Shown: piece after piece, positions 37,401 to 49,093 of the stretch
Layout: each line of letters starts with the position of its first letter
How positions within the stretch are numbered: the first letter of the stretch is position 1
NCBI GenBank assembly: GCA_023333565.1
Contig: JAJKFH010000209.1
Span: forward strand, 232,001-296,000
DNA from: Puffinus mauretanicus
Lineage: Eukaryota > Chordata > Aves > Procellariiformes > Procellariidae
Direction of reading: 5' to 3'
DNA length: 64,000 nucleotides
Program-made: the position numbers and the translations under genes
Notes under the pieces: generated by a model
Databases searched by the model: none
Seen by the model: only the letters and a program-made list of their open reading frames with translations
What the model was told of the DNA's origin: nothing

Positions 37401-40400
37401 ATTTCCACCTCCAGGTGATATCTGTATCTGTTCCCGGTTTCGCTAAGCTACACTACATGTACCTCCAAAGTACTTCAGGTTCTAGACCTAGGAACCAGAG
37501 TGAATGTCATGACTGAAAAATTCAAAATGTAGGATTTAGCAGATCTCTCAGTTATTATTATAGCAAATTTCTCTGCAAACAGTTTAATTAAAACCAGATT
37601 GCTGTTTGTGAAAAAGTTGGAGGCTTTGAAGAATCAATTCCATGATCAAAATAAACAGCTGTTAGGTTTGAAGAATCAATTCCATGATCAAAATAAACAG
37701 CTGTTAGGTAGGCCAACATAAAAAGAAGCCCCTTATTCTATTGCATTTATTATGATAAAATTTTTGGCAGAAACAGGACAACACGGATACAATATCTCAC
37801 ACGGTGACAGTGCTAAATTGTCATTAGCCAGATAGGAGAAATCATTACTGTTACTTTCTGAAGTGAGAAATTAGGGATTTTATCCAAAACTAACTGGAGC
37901 CTGAAAGATACTATCGTGATCAGCACACAGAAAGGAACTTAAGATACAAAGTAGCAGAGTGACACCGATTATTTTGCAGATTCAATCAAAACAAGCTATA
38001 ATATTAGGGAAGTTTTGGAGGGTCATGAAGGAAGGGAATAAGAGAATGTTGGTTATTTCTTTTTGTTTTAAGAAGTGTTGTTTTAAGAAGAAAGTGTTGG
38101 TAGATGAATGGAGTTAATTATTTTTCTTTCCCAGGTTGCCTGCAAAAGTAAGTACCATTGTTTTAAACCACCAAGCCGATCACCAAGCAAGTCAAAGGAG
38201 AGAACTAAAAATGTGCATCTGTGGTGGGATGTTGATATATAAGGAGAATGTTTATCTCAAGAAACCTCTGATAGTTTAGAATATTTTAGTTTAGCCATTA
38301 CATGACAGTGGATTTAGTAAAAATTGAGAGAGGAGTGTATGAGACACTGATCTTTTGTCCATCCCTGGGCACACACCATGAAAGTCTGTAAAAGATACAA
38401 TACTGTGTTCCCTGTAGGTTTGCTAATTTAGTCTGGTATGTAATATGCTCTAAACATTGTTTCTATGGCTCCTACATCTTTTAAATAAATAATAGTGATC
38501 CCATACATGATAGGCAAAAACTGTATTGTTTTCTTCTCTATTTTTTACCCTTTCATACATGCTTTATATAATGATTAAGAGCTGACCTAGACTGACATGG
38601 GAACTATACGAACTGGTTTCTATTGGCCACAAGGTTTTAGTGGCAAATAATGCAATATGTTTGGAACTAAAACTTCTGTATTTATTGAGTTAGCTTCACA
38701 GTTGACTGGAGATAGATAAAGACTACTACCTTTCTCTCTCAATACTTTGGGAATTTTCTTATTATGTTTATCAAGAATTAAATGTTTCTGAGGATAATTT
38801 TGATAGATGCTGTCATTTTCCATTTATTGTGTATTTGATTTATCATATGTAATGCCAAATAGAAAGTAAAAAAATCTATAAAAAATATAATCATCTAATA
38901 GGTGATTTAATTAGTGCATGTATGTAGAAAATGTAATCTGTGGTAATTATCTATAATTATGTTTTCCTTGCAATTTAAAATAACTTGTATTTTTCAGTAG
39001 GGAACAACGCTCTTTTTCACTTTTCACCGCCTTCCATAACATTGATTGCCTTTTTGGCAAGAAAGAATTCATCACTTGAACTAGAAGAAAAATCAAGGAG
39101 TTAGTAACTGTTTATAGCTATTCTGGGACATAAACACTGAAGAGGAAAAGAAATTTATATGGAGGTCGAAAGGGGTGTTTAATTAACAGTTATCAAATAA
39201 AACAACAAACAATGTAGATTATTAAAGAAAATCTTCCCAATGCTGAGATCTATTGCATCATTCACAAGTCTCCCATAGGAAAGTGGTAGAATCTTATGTG
39301 TTTAATTCCTAAGACGAATCTGGTGCTCTTGTTCATGTATCTGCTCTCTGACGGAGACAGCAGTGGAAATGGAATGAAGATAGAGGAGAAGAATTAACTT
39401 TGACTGGTATTCAGGAGACTTATGAGGCACTTGGGAGAATTTGCAGTTAGTAGGACACTAAGGTGGATAGATCTGTGGGTAGAATATACAGAGGGAAAGT
39501 AGAGCTAGGTTAAAGCCTTGCATATGTCTGAGCAAAATAATGCACTAGCACAGATAGTGAAGAATTATTAAAATTCTGCAAGAAGTCTGTGAGAAAACAT
39601 CAAAATATGATGTTCCTGTCTGCCCAGGAATATATATAAAAAGCCTGCATAAACACTTAGAAATATACACCCCAAATCCTGCATTCATAGATGTGTGGAT
39701 TGTAGAACATGTTATCGAATTCCTATAGTAATGGAAATGTTAATAATTCAGTGTTAAAATAAAAAGCTGGAATATCAACATTTTCCATAGGTTTCATTTG
39801 AAATTTTCTATTGAATGGATTATTTATGCATTCCCATTTCAACCTGAGATAATCAGAAACATTCCACTTGAATTTGTTTTAGTAATAACAGATTTTTTTT
39901 TTTCGCCATATAACATCCCAATTCTCTCCCCTGAGATATAGAGCCAGAGTCCTATATACAATCAAATACCCACAGTGGATCACTAAGACCTTTTCAGAGG
40001 GAAATACAAGCTTTTGAGACAGTTAGCCCATCCAAAAGACAAGAACATAAAATAGTTTCCATAAGACAATCTGTTAATAGTAAAATTAAACTAATACAAA
40101 AAGCAGTTTAAACAAATAGTTACAACAAATGAAATAATTTCAAAACAAAGTAATTTATTTATGTGTTTCCTGATCAGAGACAAATATTTGGGGTTTGGTT
40201 CTGTTTCTGAAAAATGTTTGATTTTCCATTTAAAAGCTTGATTAGGGTGAAAATATATTTTTTTCCCATCTGACTGTGTTGAAGAAATGCTATGCTCCAA
40301 TGACCATATTCTTGACTTCTGCTTGATGTTTGATATGAAGAGAGAAGTTGTTGATGGAGTTCTAGTCGCATAGTATAGAGTTACGGATGGAGAGGTAAAG

Positions 40401-40614
40401 ACAAGAAAATAACGCAAATGCCATAGGTGCAGCTTGAGTTTTAATATTAACTGTGCTGGAGATATTATCAAGATAATACAATTAATATTAAAGGCAGAAA
40501 TTTTCTGTTAAATGTTGAATGAAAAAAATTCTATATAACAATAACGAATAACATATAGTTTACTTTTAGAACTAGTGCAGATCAAAACAAAGTAGGGATG
40601 GTCAATCAACTGTC
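34453..40614. other. Gene-free DNA with one exact tandem duplication
   Basis: No gene was recognised. Around 36960-37120 the local GC is higher than average and an 80-codon plus-strand frame crosses it, but no protein family or splice signals fit. A perfect 42-bp duplication at 37625-37708 is annotated separately. A TTTTTTTT-CG tract lies at about 39895-39906. Confidence 0.5.
37625..37708. repeat. Perfect 42-bp tandem duplication
   Basis: Units 37625-37666 and 37667-37708 are identical at all 42 positions, each starting TTTGAAGAATCAATTCC and ending CAGCTGTTAGG. Lack of divergence points to a recent duplication in this lineage, a polymorphism, or possibly an assembly artefact. No gene is affected. 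Confidence 0.97.
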
Positions 40615-41057
40615 TCAGAGATTCAGTAAAACAGGGCAGTCATAGGTATAATAAGAAACTGGGCCCGTTAACATCTGCAGGGTTTCATTTACCTCTGTCA
40701 GCCAAGGATCAGCAGTGAATGAGACAAGCATGTCGAGACCAGATACTTTGCAAAGCATTTCAACAACTACACTGAGAAACTGTATTCGGCACAATTTTGC
40801 AGCCACACTCTCCATGACCTGCACTGGGGGTTCTCCTCCCTTCTCTGCCCCTTAGGACCCAGGAGAGTGGCCATGGCAGCGCACCCCTAACACCAGTTCT
40901 TCACTCTGGTCTCTTTCTTGACACAGTTTGTAGATGGCGTAACTGAAGCTGAGGTTTCCCTTCTTTCCACCACTTTCCTTTTTGCAGCATAAAAGTGTGA
41001 TTGAGACTCCTATAAAATCCTTTTCTGAAGAATTTGCAACTTTTGCAAAGAGGAGAC
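40615..41057 (-). pseudogene. Unrecognised candidate terminal exon(s) or pseudogene
   Basis: Reading the minus strand, a pyrimidine tract ending TTTTTCCCCCTTAG stops at 41058, a good 3' splice acceptor. From 41057 one frame runs to the TGA at 40615-40617 and is broken only once, by a TAA at 40852-40854. The first part includes FAKVANSSEKDFIGVSITLL; the second includes LCRIQFLSVVVEMLCKVSGL and ADPWLTEVNETLQMLTGPVS. Both look like ordinary globular protein, and local GC is well above the window average. The stop lies within a 66-base GT...AG segment (40819-40884) whose removal keeps the frame, so it could be a very short intron, though its donor (GTGCGC) is poor. Otherwise the stop marks a pseudogene. 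I do not recognise the family, and no upstream exon or polyadenylation signal was found. Confidence 0.35.
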
Positions 41058-41852
41058 CTAAGGGGGAAAAAAGAGTGTTCTCAGAATATGTGTTTCTAAT
41101 AACTAATTCTTAGACAACAGGCAGAGATGACTGGTACCAATATAAGTAAATGCAGCTTGAAATGTAGCTCAGTTGTTTTTATTGATTGGGATGTCACTTT
41201 TCCAATATTAAGTAGCAGAATCTGATGCTAATTCTATTAGTTAATATTTTATGCAGACAACACATCTTATCTGTATGATTGTCAAAAAAGTGTTATATTC
41301 TAGCAGTTGGCATTCAAGGAAAATAGAAACCTGATTCTATGATTTTGGAAGATGTAGGAGAGAATTAAAAAAATTTGAAATAAAGAAAGACAATGATCTG
41401 TAAAAGTTGCAGAGGGGTGTTTCAGATTGACATCCATAGCTCTGGAAATGGGATTGAGATCCATGTTAAACAACACTGCTCCTGAAATGATGGCTTCAAT
41501 CGTTGTAGAAAAGATTGATGCATGAGATTCACACCTGAAACATTTAATAGGCTATTTTAAACTACTAATTCCTATTTTTCACTTTATTCAGTCATAACAT
41601 CCTGGGATATGCAGAACCTCAATTCCATAAGGGTTAGAAATCTTATTTCCATTTCTAGCCTGAATTTACTCATGGCTAGTTTATATCTGAATGCTCTTTT
41701 ACCAACATGGCTTAAATAGTTCATCCTTTCTCCTGATACCTGGCTGAAGAATTTACTGATAATGATTATCCTCCCTTTAACTTTCAATCTGTTAGATTAG
41801 ACAAACCAGAAAGGTCTTTCAACACTCTTTAGACAAGATCGGCTCACCAATC
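41058..41852. other. Gene-free DNA upstream (minus sense) of the candidate exon
   Basis: If 40615-41057 is a real exon, this would be intron. I looked for a matching exon with a GTRAGT donor here and saw none I could support. Confidence 0.35.
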
Positions 41853-41950
41853 ACCTGTTCATCCTACTAGCCTCTCCTTGCTCCTTTTCAGTTTGAATTT
41901 ACCTTTTCTGAGTACTGGTGTCCAGATTTATAAATGTATTTCACATGAGA
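41853..41950 (-). mobile_element. Decayed internal CR1 LINE fragment
   Basis: CTGTTCATCCTACTAGCCTC, CTCCTTTTCAGTTTGAATTT, TGAGTACTGGTGTCCAGATT and a diverged TATTTCACATGAGA follow the order of the antisense CR1 3' region (TTCATCCTCCTRGCCC, TTCCAGTTTGAATTCATC, TTGAACAGGGGTGACCAGA, ATTCCAGATGAGGTCTC). The element is on the minus strand, about 100 bp, old and strongly mutated. Confidence 0.55.
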
Positions 41951-44900
41951 TTTTATATACATATATATATATTCATACTAATTGCATTGCACAAATATAA
42001 AACCAGTGGAAATGAGGTCAGACTCATGCCTTGTATTGGGTGACAGAGAATATGAAACTCAAATATCAAACCAATATCCCTTCATTTATTCCAGGCATTA
42101 GATATGAGAAACAGAAGCACACCAAAGAAAACATCTTAATTTACAGTGGGATCCCTGTTCACTGAAATTCTTTCTAGCTACTTGGAGGCACATTTTTTGC
42201 TTTTATGCTATGAATATCCATAAGTATAGCTATGTTCTGTTTTATATTTTTATTTCTAAAATATCAGTTCACCTCCCTGTAAAATTTCAGTATTGTGCAG
42301 CTCATGTAATTGCATATAACAATAAATCATGCACCTTTATCATACCACTTATTCCTATTCATTGAATATATAACTGTCAAGAAACAACTATGCCATCATA
42401 TTTCAGTTTCAGTAAAAAGATCTTATTTTATTGTGGCTTTCACTCATTCCCAGATGTCCTCCCTTCCTTGAAAGAGACAAGCCTGGGCGATGCCAGATTA
42501 AGATGAAATATCATCATCGCAACATATTAATTTTTCTTTGAAGATCTTAAAATAGCTTTCTTATGCTTTTGCTGGAACATTTTTCATCTTGCTTGAAGGG
42601 GAAAAACATGGATATGAAAATCATCATCATAACTTCAAACTGAGTGGTGTATCCTCAAAATGTGGGCTGCAAATTTAACTGCAGTGGCACAAACACTGTG
42701 CAGAAATAAACAAATATATACTGTTATACTGGAGAAATCATGTCCTTTATGGAGGCTGCACCCTTTATATGTAAGTAACAAGCTGAATGTAAATCAGTAA
42801 TATTTTCTAGGCATATTTTTGAGATATATGCAAATAATAGAAAAAGGCAAACATCTCTTATGCACATTTGAACGTTATAGGCCTGTCTTCTGAATCAGAT
42901 ATATAATTTTTACTTTCTTAGACATATATCAGCACAAATTTTGCTTGGAAAAAGTGCTTATAAAAAGCACTCCGCTGATATCACTGAAATTATTTTCACC
43001 AGTCTAGGATCTAAAAGTATCTACTTGTCTTAGTTCAAATGAGAGAACAGTGTTAGACTAATAACACATAAGGTATGAAGTATTACAAGGTAACTGTAGA
43101 AAAGTTTTCAAACAATTTAAAATGCAAAAAGAAAATCAGTGCTATATATTGTACAGGAAGCTTTTAGGATATATGTATGTATCCATAATTATGATATATT
43201 TGTTATCATGAAATACTTTATGAAAAAAGCAAAAAAGCTTCAAAGTGAGAATGCAATACAAAATATGAGAAAAAGAAGGCATTAAAAAGTGTTTGTATTA
43301 ATCCAGTGCTTTCATTATCAGTCAAGATGACGGTGAGTTAGTAAAATACTACCAAGGGAACAATCAAGTACCAGAAAGCAAGCAGGAAAAACTCATGTAA
43401 AGTTACTTAGGCAGAGAAACACCAAGTTCAGTCACTGTAGGCTCTTTGCTTCAATGCTGAAGGATGGAAATATCTTATTTGGATTTTTATTTATGATTTT
43501 TCTGCCATATGCAGAACATATAACATTCAGTTATAGTTACAGTCTCTTGATTCATTTCAGCAATTCTGTGTTCTGCCCATATCTCTCCCTGAAGGATCAC
43601 TCATTTTGTTGGCATGATAACAACCTCAGACTTAATCTAAAGACATTTCTGTATTATTCTAATTATTTTTATGAGAGGGGCCTTTTTTTTAAAGAAAAAT
43701 AATTTAACTGGAGGCAGCTTACTTTTCTTCTATTTTAATCACGAGCATACTGTACCTTCACACTGCGATGTGTTTCTTGTGACGTTCAAGGCTTAAGTGT
43801 GCTTCCCAATATCTTACTGCAGACCAAGGAACTCATTTTTTTGTGGTAAGTTCTGTCCCTCCTGGCCTCACTGGAGCTAGCTCTTCACCTGGCCTGTGCA
43901 GCTGAAAAAGGAGGGCTGAGAAATTGATATAGTCCAACCTCCCTGTTTAAACATTTGACATCATTGTGTGTGTAGAATAACTTAATTCACAATTAACTTG
44001 TTACGGTCAAGTGCAAGTACAAGCACTTATTCACGACACCCAAAACAGACAACATGGTTGCAAATGTTTATAGAAGACAGACACAGAAATGGAAGGAAGA
44101 AAACATACTTCATCTGCGTACACTAAGGATACATGAGACGCATTGCTCTGTCCCTCTTTTTTGCTCTCTTTCGCTTACCCAGCTGATTTTATGTTCTTCC
44201 TGAAAATGTGGCATTTGGGGCCATGGGGAGAGAAACTTCTCTGTGAGAAAGCTGCTGTCTGAGACTTCCATCAGAGAACGCTTTCAGGAGCACTCCCAAG
44301 GAGCCACCTTCAGAGGTACATTCATGTTCTCAGGCTCAGTTCCTGTGGGACATGATATTTAACTGCTCACCACCGCTAAAAGTGGCAGAAAAAGGGAGAG
44401 AAGTATGAGAGGAAAGGAAAATACTGCTTTTTCTTTTTGGCAGCAGTAATCTGTTATGTCAAGGTAACTGCCTTTGAGATAGTAATCTTATCTCTTATTC
44501 TCCCTAGATAGCCACATTTGGGAAAAGCATATTTGCTTTTATAGTTCATCTCCTTTTTGAAGTCCTACCATGACTCCAGAGAGTTTTGATTTTTTTATAA
44601 AGTACCACAACTATAACAATGAATAATTCAGTAAAATGTAATATGTAATAATAGAACCAACAATGACAAGAAAAATCATTAGCAAATTGTGGGCGCAAGA
44701 GATTTTATGTGCCCTGAAATCTTACATTAAACTTAGGCGTGCAAGACATATATTTTTTCCTTGCTGGTCTAAAATTGTAGCATGAAGACAGAAGCATTCA
44801 TTTACCTCAAGAGTTTTCTAGACTCAATCCAGAGGTTGTATTATGGAGGCAAGGATGGATGTAATGATGAAACTATTAAACAGGGATGCCTCCTATAAAT

Positions 44901-47900
44901 ATGTAAGCCATTAGAATCTGTTATGTTAATACGAGGTCCATTCTTACTTCTGTGCTACAGTGATGACCCTCCCTTGCTACCACTGAGTTTACCTTCTTGC
45001 CATGACTGTCCAGTGTCTCTTGCCTTTCCCTTCTTACTATAAATAATGTCCTCCCACCCACCCATATGTCTGGCCAGGAGATACACTTTTCATCGGCTGC
45101 TTTCAGCTGAGAGGTTGGTTAAAAGCCCAGCCAGGATGCGCACCCTGCTTTTTATAACATTACACATTGCTGTTAAATAGCTGGCATACTAGAGAAGCTG
45201 CTTTGCGGGCTGCATGAAGTCCCTGAGCCGTATGTTATGCAGGTCTGTTCTCCAACTTAGTTTTGTTTATTTCTCTGTGTGTCAATAGTAGGATATGGAA
45301 CTGGGATCTCTTTTCTTATTTAAAGATATCAATATATTTCAAAGGCAGAGGGCTTTTAAAAATCGTTATTGCATTGGTATGTTAGAATTTATTTTTAATA
45401 AGAATTTTTATATATGGTAGTCATCTCAGAGTAAACAACAGATGTATACACCTATATTATGGTTTAACACTGACGTTAGTATTAAACAATAATAAGAAAA
45501 CATGTCAGAAACTTTAATGATTAATAAATATGACAAGAAGAAGAAACACTCAAAGTTCAGTTCTGCTTTCAAAAAATGACTGAAAAAGGCACATACTTCT
45601 TTTCAGTACGTTCTAAAATGCCAAAATTCCTGGTCAGACATATATGGTTGGTACTAAAAATGAAAACTAATTTAGCACAAATTTGAGTTTTGTTATTGTT
45701 TTCCCCTAGACCATGCCTTCCCCTGCTTCTGGAGTAAACAAGGAATAAAAAAAAGTTATGCCTACAGTGGCTCCAACTGCCATAAAAGTGTGTAGCTTTT
45801 AGTTCCTGAAAAGAAAGACTTTTTAACACTTGAAACCAGATTTTCTTTGCACTCTAGAAATTTTAAGCCTCACTAATGCTCAAACCAATGTACAGCATTA
45901 GCTGTGAGGTATCAAACATGAGTTGTTACCTGTGTTATAGGAGTTGAGTCGCTCCAGTCTGTCAGTAAAAATCCAGGAAATGTGTGCCTCCAGTAAGGAG
46001 AAAGTAGTAGCAACCTAGGCAACAAATGAGAGAATGGAGTTGATGTGGATGACTGCAGCACCTTCTAAGAAAACAGTGCAGGGCCAGAGGACAGATCTGA
46101 CCACTTCAAGGTATTGAGGGAGACATGTATTGAAGCTTAACGTATTAATAAAATCAATGTTTTTCGAACATGAGCATATTGCATGGCAGTAGTCTGGACA
46201 GGAGATAATCAAGGCCATCATCCATTAGGATGGAAGAAATTTTTTTTAGCTAGTTGAAGATGATGGAAAATATTCCCATAAATGACTGTGTTGTAGTTTA
46301 CTGTCAACAAGATAGTCATGAGCACTTATGACCTGAATTGTTTAATAGTGTGTATCAATCTTCTAAGCAGCATGATTTAATACTCTCCAACATGCTCTCT
46401 TTTTCTTCTCTGTAATCTCTAACAAAACAGCGATTTTAACTTGACTAGCTGGGCAGGGGTAGCTCAATGCAGGGGCAACTTGTTTATAATTGTACAGTTG
46501 TAGAGGTGAAAACTGGATAGATAAAATGTTTCTGATACAATGAAAAAGGAAGATTAGGAAAGAAGAAAAAAATGTAGTATAGGAAAAACAATGAATTGAT
46601 ATTTTAAAAAATTCTCTATGTATCTATATATACATATAGATAACATTGGATTTGTTAGTTGACAAAGATTGTATTGCAGGACCGTAGAGGCATGAAAAAA
46701 CAAGTCCTGTTAGTGAAATGTTTTCCTCATTATGAGCAAGAAAAAAAGGTTCTTTTTCACTTTGCAACCAACAAACCACAACAGAGTAAGGGCAAATGGT
46801 CTTAAGAAGGGGATAGCAGGAAACGTTAGCTATGGAAAGATAAAAACACCTTATCAGCAGGGTAAGATGTTACGAACCTTGTCCTTGTCATCTCCTCCAT
46901 ATTTGTATTCTTTCTGAGTGGTACAATGCAGCGTAAAAGTGTGTTGCAGGCAATTCTTGCAGAGTATTGGAAACGTAAGTTCAGAGGGTAACTCGTTCAT
47001 CTGCACACACCCTTAATACCTCTCAAGTTGTCCAAGTGAGGGATGCTTACAGATAAGACAAAACAGTTATGTAAAAGCAAGTCCTATCACATCTGCAGCT
47101 GACTGCAGAAAACTTGCAGCCTGGAGCATGAACTAACATCCATTTAGAGTAAGACTCGACCACAGAGATGTATATTTTCAGTAACTGAACTCCATTTATG
47201 TTTCATGTTCTAAAACACTCTGTGTATTGTGTGAATTTTTATTATAACTATGTTCCTCACTAATGATTTTCCCCCATATGCCAGCTTCCACAGATTCCAA
47301 GTTTCTAGAACACAAGGAAGCTTTTAGAATTATATCCTAAATCATGTATTGATATGTCAATTAAATAAAAACTATAATGAATGAGGAAAAAAGCTATTCT
47401 TATCAAAATGCATTATGAAGAAGCCATGCTCAAGCCTGTTGAGAAGGAGACATAATTCTAAATTGTGAGTAAGTGTCAGAACCACAACATTCTCACTAGT
47501 TTTTTGTTGTTGTTTTGTTTTTTGGCATGTACATTTATCTACTTCCAACTTCTGTGGAAAGTACATTCACAGAATTCAGGATCATCCTATTGTCCTGACT
47601 CTACACATTGTATGCAGTTTGGTAATTAGACTAAAGCATTTCAGCTTTGTATCTTTACTCTTGTAATCACTTATCCTCCCCCTGCTATTATTAAACCAAC
47701 TATTGAATTTAGTCTCAAATTAAGTTGCAAAGCCTTTAGTCTGGTAATGTTTATGATGGAAAAATGAAATGTCATTCTACCTCAAACACTGGATGTGATA
47801 GTACCACTATGAGTAAATAACCATTATTAGCAAATTTAGCCATTTCTGCACAGGTCTTGCCCCTTACCAGGAGGATGTGCACGAAATAATTTAGAAAGTG

Positions 47901-48494
47901 TCAAGTCAAATGCACATTACCAAAAGAGGGATGATTTCATAAAGTCATCTTTGTTCAGTTGTAATCTGTTGTTATAACATTTCCTATTAATTTTTGAAAA
48001 GCTTTCAATTCACTCTTCACCTGAGTACTTGATAACCAACTGGCAAAGAACAGGTCTTGAACTTATTGAATATGAGATGTAAGTGACTTAAGCACTTTGG
48101 ATAATTGTACTATATAAGTTTAGGTTGATTTACAATTGTGAAAGGAGTTTCTAAGATGATAGAGAACCTTTCAACCTTTGTATACTGAGTCTGAACAAAG
48201 ACTACTAAAAGCTGTAGAAAGTTTGAACCTTTTCAGGCAACATATTTTTAAATAAACATGGAAGGTAGATTTCAAACTCAGACTGTAAAAAATGTTTTAC
48301 TGTACTTCAGGCAGTTCATTCCATTTTTGTATTTCTCAAAATGTCCATTTTCTTAGGATACTATATATAAAGAGATCTACATAGCTAATTTACATATATC
48401 TATGCAGCTAATCCAAAGAAATTTATGTGTCTTTTTTGCATGACTGTGCGTGTTTATTAGAAAAGCTAATTACAATCTAAAAGTTTAATGAAGC
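41951..48494. other. Gene-free AT-rich DNA
   Basis: No gene was recognised. A TA-rich patch follows the CR1 scrap. The segment 44950-45250 is less AT-rich and non-repetitive (TTTTCATCGGCTGCTTTCAG near 45087), which might be a conserved element. Scattered open frames of at most 86 codons show no family features. AT-palindromic sequence lies at about 46618-46642. Confidence 0.5.
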
Positions 48495-49093
48495 TGTCGT
48501 GGTTTAACCCCAGCCGGCAACTAAGCCCCACACAGCCGCTCCCTCACTCCCCCCTGGTGGGATGGGGAAGGGAATCAGAAGGGTAAAAGTGAGAAAACTT
48601 GTGGGTTGACGTAAAGACAGTTTAATAGGGAAAGCAAAAGCTGCGCGCGCAAGCAAAGCAAAACAAGGAATTCACTCACTACTTCCCATCGGCAGGCAGG
48701 TGTTCAGCCACCTCCAGGAAAGCAGGGCTCCATCACGCATAGCAGTTACTTGGGAAGACAAACGCCATCACCCCAAATGCCCCCCCCCCCCTTCCTTCTT
48801 CTTCCCCCAGCTTTATATGCTGAGCATGACATCATATGGCATGGAATATCCCTTTGGTCAGTTGGGGTCAGCTGTCCTGGCTGTGTCCCCTCCCAACTTC
48901 TTGTGCACCCCCAGCCTGCTCACTGGTGGGGTGGTGTGAGCAGCAGAAAAGGCCTTGGCTCTGTGTAAGCACTGCTTAGCAGTAATGAAAACATCCCTGT
49001 GTTATCAACACTGTTTTCAGCACAAATCCAAAACATAGCCCTATGCTAGCTACTATGAAGAAAATTAACTCTATCCCAGCTGAAACCATGACA
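48495..49093 (-). mobile_element. Solo LTR of an avian endogenous retrovirus (ERVL-like)
   Basis: The ends are TGTCGTGGTTT (plus, 48495) and AAACCATGACA (49083-49093), an 11-bp terminal inverted repeat with one mismatch and TG...CA termini. In sense (minus) orientation it starts TGTCATGGTTTCAGCTGGGA and ends in a GGTTAAACCACGACA block, an LTR type known to me as abundant in neoavian genomes. Sense-strand promoter parts are visible: a TATAAA box (48812-48817) and an ATTAAA polyadenylation-like signal (48621-48626), giving a plausible U3-R-U5 layout in 599 bp. No primer-binding site, internal region or second LTR follows, so it is solo. A 12-C run (48780-48791) and CpG-rich GCGCGCGC suggest it is not very old. 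No 4-6 bp target duplication is seen. The ERVL class is from memory. Confidence 0.88.
48812..48817 (-). promoter_or_regulatory. LTR TATA box
   Basis: TATAAA on the minus strand, in the sense orientation of the solo LTR and about 280 bases from its 5' (sense) end. It would have driven proviral transcription; present activity is unknown. Confidence 0.55.

Noticed and set aside
43915..43965. Possible CR1 scrap (ATAGTCCAACCTCCCTGTTT)
   Set aside because: Only about 20 bases resemble the CR1 antisense consensus; flanks do not continue the match.
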